The translations under genes were made by a program, and so were the position numbers. A stretch of 64,000 bases of DNA from contig CBDDEE010000030.1 of the NCBI GenBank assembly GCA_965226855.1, positions 372,001-436,000 on the forward strand, read 5' to 3'. The stretch's first letter is position 1, and the number at the start of each line of letters is the position of its first letter. Positions 52,045 to 60,376 of this stretch are shown here, piece by piece. This DNA comes from JAUXJB01 sp965226855 (GTDB lineage Bacteria; Myxococcota_A; UBA9160; SZUA-336). The notes beneath the pieces were generated by a model. It had not been told where the DNA came from, searched no databases, and saw only the letters and a program-made list of their open reading frames with translations.

Positions 52045-53445
52045 ATGTGGATACTCACGGCCGCGGTGCTCGGAGGCTGCGCCAGTCGTCCGATCAACGA
52101 GCCGATCGCACGAGTCGATCCGCAGGCCGGCTATCGACCCCATCTCCTCATACCGAAGCGTCAGAACAACGACCTGCACACGCTCTTCGTGCTCTCGTTC
52201 TCCGGAGGCGGCACGCGGGCGGCGGCGCTCTCGTACGGCCTTCTGGAGGAGCTCCGTCGCACCGAGCTCACCGTGGATGGGCAGCGCCGTCGGCTGATCG
52301 ACGAGGTGGACCTCATCACAGGAGTGTCGGGAGGCAGCTTCACGGCGCTCGCCTACGCTCTCTACGGAGAGCGACTCTTCTCCGAGTATGAGGAGCGGTT
52401 CCTCAAGCGCAATGTTCAAGGTGCGCTGGTTCGGCGCACACTCAATCCGCTCAACTGGTGGAAGCTCATGAGCCGCAAGTACGGCCGTTCGGAGCTCGCC
52501 GCCGAGTACTACGACAAGACCCTGTTCGAGGGTGCGACGTTCGCCGACCTGCTCGACAAGCCGGGACCGGTTGCGATAGCGACCGGGACCGACATATCGA
52601 CCGGATCCCGACTCGCCTTCTTCCAGAACGACTTCGACCTGCTCTGCTCGGACTTGAACAAGGTGCGCCTGTCTCGTGCGGCTGCGACATCGTCTGCCGT
52701 CCCGGTCGTGCTGTCGGCGACGACCTTCAATAACTACGGTGGCAACTGCGACTACCAGTATCCTGGATGGGTGAAGGTTGTCGCGGATCCGGAGACCCGC
52801 GCTCGGCCGTCCGCTCGCGCGCTGCAGCGCTACCGCGAGATGCGGGACTTCCAGAACAGCAAGGATCGCCCGTACATTCATCTCGTCGACGGCGGAGTCT
52901 CGGACAACATCGGGGTGCGCGGTGTATTGGAGGCCCTCGAGGAGCTGGCGGCGAGCTCGGCGTTCCGCGGCGAGGTCGGATTCGGCGTCGTTCGAAGGAT
53001 CGTCTTGATGATCGTCAACTCCCGCTCGTCACCGAGCACTAACTGGGACCGGAAGGAGTCGCCGCCCGGGTTCGTCGCCCAGCTGCTGCAGTCCTCGGGC
53101 GTTCCGATCGAGCGCTACTCGTTCGAGACCGTCGAGACCATGAAGGATCGCGCGGAGATCACGGCCTGGCGGCGCGAGCTGTTCGTCGCGCGCGCTCGCC
53201 TCGCAGGCGCGAGCGAGGAGGAGGCCGAGGCAAGCATACCCAAGGTCACCTTGCGGGTGATCGACGTCACCTTCGACTCGATTCCCGACCCCGACGAGCG
53301 TGCGATCTTCATGAACATGCCTACGAGCTTCGTGCTTCCGGACGAGGACATCGACCAGTTGCGCGAGATCGCAGGTCGATTGCTGCGCCAGTCGCCGGAG
53401 TACGAGGCGCTCGTTGCTGGCCTCGGCGGTTCCCTTGAGAAATGA
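52045..53445 (+). CDS. Patatin-like phospholipase lipoprotein
   Basis: About 466 residues from the ATG at 52045 (GTG at 52039 also possible). Lipobox L-G-G-C near residue 12 (WILTAAVLGGCAS). The patatin fold has an oxyanion loop SFSGGGTRAAALSYG, nucleophile Ser in ITGVSGGSFTALAYAL and the catalytic Asp in HLVDGGVSDNIGVRG. Such enzymes hydrolyse membrane phospholipids or acyl chains; here the lipid anchor would place it on the envelope. It lies near the attR end and faces it. The reading frame is open far upstream, but that portion is unlike the family. Confidence 0.85.
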   Translation: MWILTAAVLGGCASRPINEPIARVDPQAGYRPHLLIPKRQNNDLHTLFVLSFSGGGTRAAALSYGLLEELRRTELTVDGQRRRLIDEVDLITGVSGGSFTALAYALYGERLFSEYEERFLKRNVQGALVRRTLNPLNWWKLMSRKYGRSELAAEYYDKTLFEGATFADLLDKPGPVAIATGTDISTGSRLAFFQNDFDLLCSDLNKVRLSRAAATSSAVPVVLSATTFNNYGGNCDYQYPGWVKVVADPETRARPSARALQRYREMRDFQNSKDRPYIHLVDGGVSDNIGVRGVLEALEELAASSAFRGEVGFGVVRRIVLMIVNSRSSPSTNWDRKESPPGFVAQLLQSSGVPIERYSFETVETMKDRAEITAWRRELFVARARLAGASEEEAEASIPKVTLRVIDVTFDSIPDPDERAIFMNMPTSFVLPDEDIDQLREIAGRLLRQSPEYEALVAGLGGSLEK

Positions 53446-53511
53446 CCACGTCCGCCCGGCCCGCGAAGGGTCGAACCGGGTCCACGGAACCGCGGTGGGT
53501 GCTCGGCCTCT

Positions 53512-53769
53512 CTACGACGAAGCCGCTCCGCCGCGTCCGTGGCCGCCCTCGATCACGCGTAGCTCCGGTCCTCTCCGCTCCACGACCTCCAGGAGCTCCA
53601 GCAACCGAAGGAGCACGTCCCGGTAGTCCGCATCCTCCGGTCCCGAGTCCACCATCTCGATGAGCGCGACTCGCAGCTCGGAGAAGTCCAGCACGCCGCG
53701 GACCCGCAACGACGCCGCCAACGCGAATACCAGCGCCACCAGCCCGTCGTCACGACTATCCACGCCCAA
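53512..53769 (-). CDS. Possible small acidic helical protein
   Basis: 85 residues (TTG start; a GTG two codons later is also possible): DDGLVALVFALAASLRVRGVLDFSELRVALIEMVDSGPEDADYRDVLLRLLELLEVVERRGP. Regular helical spacing supports it; no family recognised. The rest of the 53446-54103 gap has no convincing gene. Confidence 0.4.
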   Translation of the reverse strand: MGVDSRDDGLVALVFALAASLRVRGVLDFSELRVALIEMVDSGPEDADYRDVLLRLLELLEVVERRGPELRVIEGGHGRGGAASS

Positions 53770-54103
53770 AGCCTACAGCGGGAAAAATGTCCTGTGGGAA
53801 CGCAATATGTGGGAGCGGTCAGGCCGAACGCCTCAGGGCTGGGAAGATCTCCGGGAGGTGGGACTGACTCACGCTCGCCGTTCGTATGTTTGCCCGGGGG
53901 TGCCCGGGGTCGATGGGACCCGTCTGCCGGGACCCGACGCGGATTTGAAGATCGACCCGCCCTCTGTCCAGGTCGACGTCGGCGTGCAGGTCTCCGAGCT
54001 CGCGATCCGGCCTCGTTCTGGACCCGAACGCTGACCATGGACTGACCGCGAGGGCAGGCCTGTCGCCAAGTAACTGGAATCATTGGAGGTTCTGCTATCG
54101 GCA

Positions 54104-54122
54104 CGCTGCTTATCAAGCAGTG
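54104..54122 (+). repeat. attR, 19-bp direct repeat of the integrative element
   Basis: CGCTGCTTATCAAGCAGTG, identical to 36099-36117. Immediately to its right the CmcJ-like reading frame resumes, where TGG replaces the TGA formed at attL. Confidence 0.92.
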
Positions 54123-54291
54123 GGACTCCGCCGGGAACCTGGCCCGCTCACAGAGTCGTCGAGCCGATGCCGATGACGCGCAGGCGCCTTGCACCTTCAG
54201 CTTTCACAGCGCCTTCGCGGATCCGTCTACACCCCCCGATGCCCCCGAACGCTGGAGCATCGAAGTTCGGTGTGTCGCGATTTACGGTTGA
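54104..54291 (+). pseudogene. CmcJ/AsaB-like oxygenase gene, 3' part
   Basis: 61 codons that continue the split gene in frame: LLIKQWDSAGNLARSQSRRA, then CTFSFHSAFADPSTPP and WSIEVRCVAIYG before TGA at 54289-54291. The KQWDS, FSFHSAFADP and SIEVR segments are the expected C-terminus of CmcJ/AsaB proteins. Its last 10 nt overlap the convergent glcF stop. No start codon of its own. Confidence 0.88.
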
Positions 54292-55544
54292 ACGGTGGCC
54301 GCTTCACGTTGAGCGCCAGCGGGAGCGTACGCGCTGGCCAGGAGCTCTACCGGGTGGCGAACGTCGACAGGCAATCCGGCCTGACGCACGCCAGCAGCGA
54401 TCTGGAGCAAGCACCCGGGGTTGCCGGTGGCCAGCACGTCCGGCCGCGTCTGTCTGAGCGCCTCGACCTTGCGCGACTGGAGCCTGGACGCCATGTCCGC
54501 GTGCGTCACGTTGTAGATCCCAGCAGCGCCACAGCAGTCGCGGTGCCCGGGCAGGTCGAAGAGCTCGAGGCCAGGAATCGCTCGGAGCAGGTTTCGCGGT
54601 GCCGCCTCGATGCGCTGGGCGTGTAACAGGTGACAGGGATCGTCGTAGGCAACGCGCAGCTCGAGACGTCGCTGCGGGGGCTCGATCCCCACGTCGTCCA
54701 GGAACTCTGCGATGTCCCGCACCAAGCTCGCCATGGCGTCGCCCATCTCCCGGAGCGCAGCTCCGCAGCCAGCCGAGTTCGTGATGATCGCGTCCACGTC
54801 GTGACCCGCGAACACGCGCCGATTGCGCTCGTGCAGCCGCTCCGCGAACTGGGGGTCACCGCAGTGGATCTGGAGCGCGCCGCAGCAGCCCTGCTGCTCG
54901 GGAACGACGACTTCGAAGCCGTTCCGGACCAGCACCTGCACGGTGGCCTCGTTCACAGGACCGAAGACCTCGGGCATGATGCAGCCGGAGAAGAACGCAA
55001 CGCGTCCGCGCCTGCGTCCAAGCGCAGGGATCACGGCGGCGGGCCGGTGGGGATCGGGCAGCTCGGGAAGCATCGCCTCTGCGCGCGCCAGCCCGGGCAT
55101 GATGCGCAGGACCTGGCTCTTGCGCACCAGGGACTGGAGCCCACTGCGCTGGTACAGGCGGAGCCCGCCCATGAGCGCGCGCAGGCTTCTCCGCGTACCG
55201 ATCACCCTGCGCAGCACGAAGCGCTCGGCGGTGCGGCGCAGGCGCGAGCGAGCGGAGCGCGCGTCGATCTCGGCGCGCATGCCCTCCAGGAGATGACCGT
55301 AACGGACGCCGGCCGGGCACACCGACTCGCAGGCACGGCAGCCGAGACACAGGTACATTTCCTCTGTTGCGACGCCGGCGAGCGGTATGCGCTGCTCAGC
55401 CACACCGCGCATCAGGTAGATGCGCCCGCGCGGAGAGCTCGTCTCGTTCCCTGTCTCCTGGTAGGTCGGACAGCTCGGCAGGCACAAGCCGCAGTGCACG
55501 CAGTCCAGTGTCGCTTCGTAGTCGATCAGCTCAGATTCCTCCAA
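54282..55544 (-). CDS. glcF: Glycolate oxidase iron-sulfur subunit
   Basis: 420 residues, TTG start inside the end of glcE (14-nt overlap). Two 4Fe-4S motifs near the N-terminus (CVHCGLCLPSCPTYQ and CLGCRACESVCPAG) and two CCG-type heterodisulfide domains (PEQQGCCGALQ, GHRDCCGAAG), with HLLHAQRIE between them. Passes electrons from the FAD subunits to the quinone pool. Third gene of glcD-glcE-glcF. Confidence 0.92.
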   Translation of the reverse strand: MEESELIDYEATLDCVHCGLCLPSCPTYQETGNETSSPRGRIYLMRGVAEQRIPLAGVATEEMYLCLGCRACESVCPAGVRYGHLLEGMRAEIDARSARSRLRRTAERFVLRRVIGTRRSLRALMGGLRLYQRSGLQSLVRKSQVLRIMPGLARAEAMLPELPDPHRPAAVIPALGRRRGRVAFFSGCIMPEVFGPVNEATVQVLVRNGFEVVVPEQQGCCGALQIHCGDPQFAERLHERNRRVFAGHDVDAIITNSAGCGAALREMGDAMASLVRDIAEFLDDVGIEPPQRRLELRVAYDDPCHLLHAQRIEAAPRNLLRAIPGLELFDLPGHRDCCGAAGIYNVTHADMASRLQSRKVEALRQTRPDVLATGNPGCLLQIAAGVRQAGLPVDVRHPVELLASAYAPAGAQREAATVQP

Positions 55545-56724
55545 CGTAGCGTCCCGGCGCCAGCACGCGCTCCGGATCGAAGCGCGCTTTGAGCGCGCGC
55601 ATGAGCGGCAGCCCCTCCGGCTCGGGCCCGAAGGCATCATAGCTCGAGCCGGGCGGGAGACGCTCGAAAAAGAGCAGCCAGCCCTGCGTCTTCACGTCCT
55701 CCCACAGGCCAGGAAGGGACTCTTCGGGGAGCTCGGCAAGAACGACGCCCATCCGGGGCAGCACGAGGCGCAGCGCGCTCGCACCGGCCCGCTGCTCCAG
55801 CCGGCGGCAGATGGCCAGGACATCGCTCGGCCTCGCGCTGAGACGCGTGCGAATTGTCCCGGGCTCGCGCAGCGGAGCTCCGATTTCCCGGCCGAGCGCC
55901 TCCCACGCCTCTGGCTGTGCCGTGGCGCCTTCGAAGCGCGAGGCGAACTCCGCAACGCTCGTCTCGCTGCCCTCTAGCAGCCACAGGAGCTCCGACCGCT
56001 CTCCGCGCCGCAGGAGCCCGACGCCTCCGAGCTCGAGCTGGGCGCGCACCAGCTCGGCAGACACACTGAGAGCCGTCTCGAGCTGGTCGAAGTCCCGCCG
56101 CAGCACGCGCCGAGCGGCAGGCACGCTACGCAGGCGCAATGTGGCCCCGGTGATCACGCCGAGCGTACCAAACGATCCATAGTAGAGCCTGACCAGGTCG
56201 AAGCCCGTCACGTTCTTGACGACCTTGCCACCCGCTCGCGTGAGCTCGCCGTTCGGCAGCGCAACCTCGAGGCCCAGCAGGTCGTTGCGCGCTCGTCGCT
56301 CGGCAGAGAGCGCCGGGCTCACCGGATCGGTTGCGATGGTCCCACCCACGCTGGCTCCGGGGAAGATGTCCGGGAGCGATGTGCGTGCTCCGTGCGCTGC
56401 GGTTGCGCGCGCCAGGTCTTCGACCTTGACGCCGCCACCGACGGTGACGATCCCCTCCTCGGGATCGAGCACGGGCACGTCGTCGAGCCTGCTCAGGTCC
56501 AGAATCACGATCGGGCTCTTGTCGGGCGGGTTCCCCCAGTGGAGCTTCGACCCGCCGCCCCTTGCAACCACCGGCACACCAGCGCCCCTGGCAGCCGCGA
56601 GGCAGGCCGCCACCTCGTCCGCAGTTCCCGGCTCGACGACGGCGTCGATTGCGGCGTCGGCGAGTTTCGCGCCAGCCGTTGGCTGAACGTGCTCGGCACC
56701 GACGATCGCAGCGAAGGGCTGCAT
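55531..56724 (-). CDS. glcE: Glycolate oxidase FAD-binding subunit GlcE
   Basis: 397 residues from the ATG at 56724. FAD-binding type 4 fold: VVARGGGSKLHWGNPP, GIVTVGGGVKVEDLARA, FPGASVGGTIATD and NDLLGLEVALPNG with GGKVVKNVTGFDLVRLYYGSFGTLGVIT. Shorter and less complete than GlcD, as expected. Lies 2 nt after the glcD stop. Confidence 0.92.
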   Translation of the reverse strand: MQPFAAIVGAEHVQPTAGAKLADAAIDAVVEPGTADEVAACLAAARGAGVPVVARGGGSKLHWGNPPDKSPIVILDLSRLDDVPVLDPEEGIVTVGGGVKVEDLARATAAHGARTSLPDIFPGASVGGTIATDPVSPALSAERRARNDLLGLEVALPNGELTRAGGKVVKNVTGFDLVRLYYGSFGTLGVITGATLRLRSVPAARRVLRRDFDQLETALSVSAELVRAQLELGGVGLLRRGERSELLWLLEGSETSVAEFASRFEGATAQPEAWEALGREIGAPLREPGTIRTRLSARPSDVLAICRRLEQRAGASALRLVLPRMGVVLAELPEESLPGLWEDVKTQGWLLFFERLPPGSSYDAFGPEPEGLPLMRALKARFDPERVLAPGRYVGGI

Positions 56725-56726
56725 AC

Positions 56727-58181
56727 TCAGAACTCTACTTGCGCGTAGCCTCGGTGTCGCGGGTTGCTCTCCGTGCAAGCTCGCGGAGTCGGGATGAGCT
56801 TGCCCGGATTGCATCGGTCCAGGGGATCGAACGCCTCGTGCACCCAGCGCATGGGCTCGAGGTCGCACTCAGCGAAGAGCAGTCGCATGTAGTCGCGCTT
56901 CTCGAGCCCGATACCGTGCTCGCCTGAGAGCACGCCGCCAGCCGCCAGGCAGATGCGCAGGATCTCCTCCCCCATCTCTCGGACGCGCTGCATCTCTCCC
57001 TCCGCGCGCCGGTCGAAGGAGATGTTCGGATGCAGGTTGCCGTCGCCAGCGTGCAGGATGTTGGCGAGACGAATGCCTCGCTTCGCGGCGGCCTCGTTGA
57101 TCTGTCCAACCACGTCCGCCAGCCGAGTCCGCGGCACCACGGCGTCGTGGACGTACAGATCCGGCGCGAGCCGGCCCATCGCCCCGAAAGCTCCCTTGCG
57201 ACCGCGCCAGAGCGCGGCACGCTCGGCCTCGTCCCTGGCAACGCGAAGCTCGATGGCCTGCTGCTCCCTGCAGACCTGTTCCACGCGCTCGCGCTCCTCG
57301 GCGACTGAGCACTCCGGGCCGTCGAGTTCGACGAGCAGCACGGCACGGGCATCGCGTGGATAGCCGGCGGCGAAGACGGACGCCTCGACGGCCTCGATCG
57401 TCAGGTCGTCGAGCAGCTCGAGCGCCGCCGGCAGGACACCGCTGACCACGATTTGCGTCACGGCCTCGCACGCGCCGACGAGCGAAGAGAACGCAGCGAG
57501 GAGCGTGCAGACGGTCTCCGGATTCGGCACCAGGCGCACGGTCGCCGAGGTCACGACCCCTAGCGTGCCCTCGGATCCCACGAAGAGCCCGCGCAGGTCA
57601 TACCCCGTGCAGTGGCCATCACGGCGGCCAAGCTTGACCAGGCTGGCGTCCGGGAGCACCACCTCGATCTCGAGCACGTGAGGGCTCGTCGTTCCGTACT
57701 TCAGGGTATGGGGCCCGCCACTGTTCTCGGCGATGTTGCCGCCGATCGTGCACGCGGATTGGCTGGAGGGGTCCGGGGCGTAGTGGAGTCCGAGAGGGGC
57801 CACGGCTTCGGAGAGCGCAGCGTTGATCACGCCGGGCTGCACGGTCGCGGTCCGATTCACCAGGTCGACGTCGAGCACCCGATTCATGCGCGAGCATTCG
57901 ATCAGCACGCAGCCGTCGACCGGGGTCGCGCCCCCCGACAGGCCAGTGCCCGCGCCCCGAGCCACGTAGCTCGTTTCGGCGTCGTTGCAGGCCTCGACGA
58001 TCTCGCGCACTGCGGGGGCGGTCTGGGGAAAGGCCACGGCCACCGGCTGTCCGCGAAGCAGGGTAAGCCCATCCGATTCGTAGGGAAACAGCTCGACCGG
58101 CTGGTCCAGGACCTCGGCAACACCGGATATCCGGCGCAGGCGCCGAATCAGCTTTGCGCTTCGAGCCCCCGAATCAGCCAA
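56727..58181 (-). CDS. glcD: Glycolate oxidase FAD-linked catalytic subunit GlcD
   Basis: 484 residues, TTG start overlapping the upstream stop by 8 nt. FAD motifs YVARGAGTGLSGGATPVDGCVLIECSRM and SQSACTIGGNIAENSGGPHTLKYGTTSPHVL; C-terminal NILHAGDGNLHPNISFD and CLAAGGVLSGEHGIGLEKRDYM with the catalytic His. Oxidises glycolate (or D-lactate) to the 2-oxoacid. Head of the glcDEF operon. Confidence 0.93.
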   Translation of the reverse strand: MADSGARSAKLIRRLRRISGVAEVLDQPVELFPYESDGLTLLRGQPVAVAFPQTAPAVREIVEACNDAETSYVARGAGTGLSGGATPVDGCVLIECSRMNRVLDVDLVNRTATVQPGVINAALSEAVAPLGLHYAPDPSSQSACTIGGNIAENSGGPHTLKYGTTSPHVLEIEVVLPDASLVKLGRRDGHCTGYDLRGLFVGSEGTLGVVTSATVRLVPNPETVCTLLAAFSSLVGACEAVTQIVVSGVLPAALELLDDLTIEAVEASVFAAGYPRDARAVLLVELDGPECSVAEERERVEQVCREQQAIELRVARDEAERAALWRGRKGAFGAMGRLAPDLYVHDAVVPRTRLADVVGQINEAAAKRGIRLANILHAGDGNLHPNISFDRRAEGEMQRVREMGEEILRICLAAGGVLSGEHGIGLEKRDYMRLLFAECDLEPMRWVHEAFDPLDRCNPGKLIPTPRACTESNPRHRGYAQVEF

Positions 58182-59238
58182 GACCGAGTCGCTCGATCTC
58201 GTCCTCGTCCAGCCCCAGGCAGTGGCCGATCTCGTGCTTCACAGTGATCTCGATCTGCTCGACGAGCTCCTCGCGCGTGCCGGAGACCTTTTCCAGATTC
58301 CGCTTGAAGAGCAGGATGCGGTCCACGTCGACCTTGAGCGCCGTCGCCTGCAGCGGGTTCGAGCCGCTCGCCGTGATCGGAACGCCAAGGAACAGGCCCA
58401 GGATCTGGGGCGACAGGTTGTGCTCGCGGATGATGTCCGAGTGCGGCAAGTCCTCGATGATCAGTGGGCAGTTAGCCGTGTACTTGCGGATCTCCTCGGG
58501 CAGCTTGTCGAAGGCAGCTTCCGCAGCGGCCTCGAAGTCCTCCGGGCCCATGCGCACCGGCAGGGGATACATCTCGGGGGCCAGGTTGGCGGCCTCGGCA
58601 AAGAGCCCCTCGGACTCCTCAGAAAGCCCAAGGTGCTCCGAGACCAGCGCCTGGTGATAGATGCTATGGGCGGACTCGGGCTCCAGTCCGAGTGCACGCT
58701 CGAGGCTGCGCCGGGCGGCGCCGAACTGTCCGAGCTCGAACAGGATCTGACCTTCGAAGCCGCGGTAGATACCCACCTCCGCGTGCGCCTTGATGGCTCG
58801 GCGCAACAGGAAGAGCGCCCCCTCGAGATCGTCCAGGTAAAAGAGCGCCTTGGCCTTGAGGTAGTAGACCTCCGCCTCGGTACCGGAATCGAGTGAGCGG
58901 CGCAGCATACCGTCCGCGAGCTGCAGGGCCTTCTCGAACTGCTGGAACTCCTCGACCAGGATCTCGATGTGATTTAGCTGGGCGGGGAAGTAGTCCGGAT
59001 CGACCTCACCTGCGCGGGTGAAATCCCCCAGGGCCTGGTCGCGATGCTTCCGCCGTTGATGGGGAAAGCGGTCGAGGTGGTCCCACAGGATCTCACCGCG
59101 CCCGTTGTGCGCCTCGGCTCCTACGGGGTTCGCGCGAAGCGCCTCATCGAGCCAGCGCAGCGCTTCCTCGAACCTGCCCGAAGAGGAGCACTCGAATGCC
59201 TGATCCATGCAGTCCCAGTACCGTTCTGGATCGACCAT
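58174..59238 (-). CDS. TPR-containing zinc metallopeptidase
   Basis: 354 residues from the ATG at 59238. N-terminal TPR repeats (FEEALRWLDEALRANPVGAEAHNGRGEILW, FYLDDLEGALFLLRRAIKAH), then a zincin domain with VKHEIGHCLGLDEDEIERLGL (H-E-x-x-H-x-x-G and downstream Glu). Matches the COG3824-type metallopeptidases; substrate unknown. Its stop overlaps the glcD start by 8 nt, so it may be cotranscribed. Confidence 0.85.
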   Translation of the reverse strand: MVDPERYWDCMDQAFECSSSGRFEEALRWLDEALRANPVGAEAHNGRGEILWDHLDRFPHQRRKHRDQALGDFTRAGEVDPDYFPAQLNHIEILVEEFQQFEKALQLADGMLRRSLDSGTEAEVYYLKAKALFYLDDLEGALFLLRRAIKAHAEVGIYRGFEGQILFELGQFGAARRSLERALGLEPESAHSIYHQALVSEHLGLSEESEGLFAEAANLAPEMYPLPVRMGPEDFEAAAEAAFDKLPEEIRKYTANCPLIIEDLPHSDIIREHNLSPQILGLFLGVPITASGSNPLQATALKVDVDRILLFKRNLEKVSGTREELVEQIEITVKHEIGHCLGLDEDEIERLGLG

Positions 59239-59506
59239 CCCGTCCTTCCGCCCCCCATCGAGCGCTGATTCTAGCAAACCAGCAACTTTGGATGCAGCGC
59301 ACACCACCGACGACAAGACCTCGTAAGTATCTGAATATACGAATGAAATGTAAATTCTCGGAGCGGGCTCGGGACCCCGGAGCAGCGTCGGTGAAGGGTC
59401 CAGCAACAGGCAACTTTACCGACGACGCGAACGTGTTTCGAGGCACCCTACACGCTCACAAGGCGCAACACCCGCCCTCCAACTACCGCAAAGCAGGCGC
59501 CCACAG

Positions 59507-60208
59507 TCAGAGCTCCCCGGGAACCAGGATGCGCTGACAGTTCGAGCACGTGTGGAGCTCGCCAGCGAGCATCAGGTTCACGGTCTGAGGTGGGATCGCC
59601 CGATGACAGCCGCTACAGCGGTCGTCCCTGACTGTGGCGACGCCACTGCCGAGAGCATTCGCGACCCTCTGATAGAGCGACTCGACCTCCGGACCCAGAT
59701 CCGCGAGGCGCCCGGCGCGCTCGGCCACACGCCCGGCCAGACTCTTCTCCACTTCTACGAGCTGTCGACGCTGCGCGTCCGCATCGGCAAGGTGGCCCCG
59801 TTCGAGGAGCTCCTGCTCTTTCCCGACGCTCTCGAGCCTGCTCCTGGCGTCGTCGATCGCCTCCATCCCCAGCAGGATCCCTTCCTCGAGCTGAGAGATC
59901 CGCGCAGCGACGAGCTCGATCTCCCGGAGCAGGGCTGTGTACTCTTCGTTGGTCTTGACCAGAGCGGTCTGTCCCTGGAACTTGGTGCGCTGGGACTCCG
60001 CCTCCTGGAGCTCCCCCTCCAGGGCACGCTGCGTCTTCTCAAACTCCGCGAGCTGCTCGCGTGCGGCAGCCACCGCATCTCTCGCGGCCTGGGCCTTGGC
60101 CTCTGCTTCGGCAATCTGACCGGGCAACCGCGCCTTGAGCTGCTCCAGCTCCATAACGGCCTCTTCGCACGCTCCCAGCTCGAACAGACTCTCTCTGTTG
60201 GCGCCCAT
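59507..60208 (-). CDS. C4-type zinc-ribbon coiled-coil protein (CT398-like)
   Basis: 233 residues from the ATG at 60208 (a TTG three codons earlier is also possible). Long coiled coil (residues 10-175: ELEQLKARLPGQIAEAEAKAQ, EEYTALLREIELVAARISQLE), then a zinc ribbon CSGCHRAIPPQTVNLM ... HTCSNCQRIL with four Cys. This is the CT398/DUF164 family, widespread in this group, of uncertain function (nucleic-acid or flagellar links have been proposed). No operon partner is evident. Confidence 0.88.
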   Translation of the reverse strand: MGANRESLFELGACEEAVMELEQLKARLPGQIAEAEAKAQAARDAVAAAREQLAEFEKTQRALEGELQEAESQRTKFQGQTALVKTNEEYTALLREIELVAARISQLEEGILLGMEAIDDARSRLESVGKEQELLERGHLADADAQRRQLVEVEKSLAGRVAERAGRLADLGPEVESLYQRVANALGSGVATVRDDRCSGCHRAIPPQTVNLMLAGELHTCSNCQRILVPGEL

Positions 60209-60376
60209 CGCGTGCAAGGATCCACCGCTGGAGGCCTCGGGTCAACGGGTGCCGCTGCTAGCCGGCGGCTGCGGCTGTCGAGTCGTCTAGAATCCTCGTA
60301 TTGCTCCTCAAGTTGAAAGGCGTGCAGACCGAGTGATGTGTCAGCCGACGCCACGTGCGCCTGTACTCTCGAAGAG

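Larger units (their letters stand above)
36099..54122. mobile_element. Integrative element of about 18.0 kb inside a CmcJ-like gene
   Basis: Bounded by perfect 19-bp repeats 18,005 bp apart. Joining the two ends restores the reading frame of the host gene exactly. Contents: tyrosine integrase, excisionase-like HTH, iteron-like repeats, a PrimPol plus D5-type helicase operon, and exported-protein cargo. The cargo half (about 44-51 kb) reads visibly less GC-rich than the chromosome. No capsid, tail, portal or large terminase and no conjugation gene was found, so it may be a replicating satellite or mobilizable island rather than a prophage. Confidence 0.9.

Noticed and set aside
51541..53445. 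A single 634-residue protein including the patatin domain
   Set aside because: Two separate lipoprotein signals occur in the same frame and the stretch between them is low-complexity. The patatin family begins near 52,045, so the long reading is more likely several genes or damaged sequence.
36099..54122. Ordinary prophage
   Set aside because: No capsid, portal, tail, large terminase or lysis gene was found in 18 kb; cargo genes encode exported and envelope proteins.
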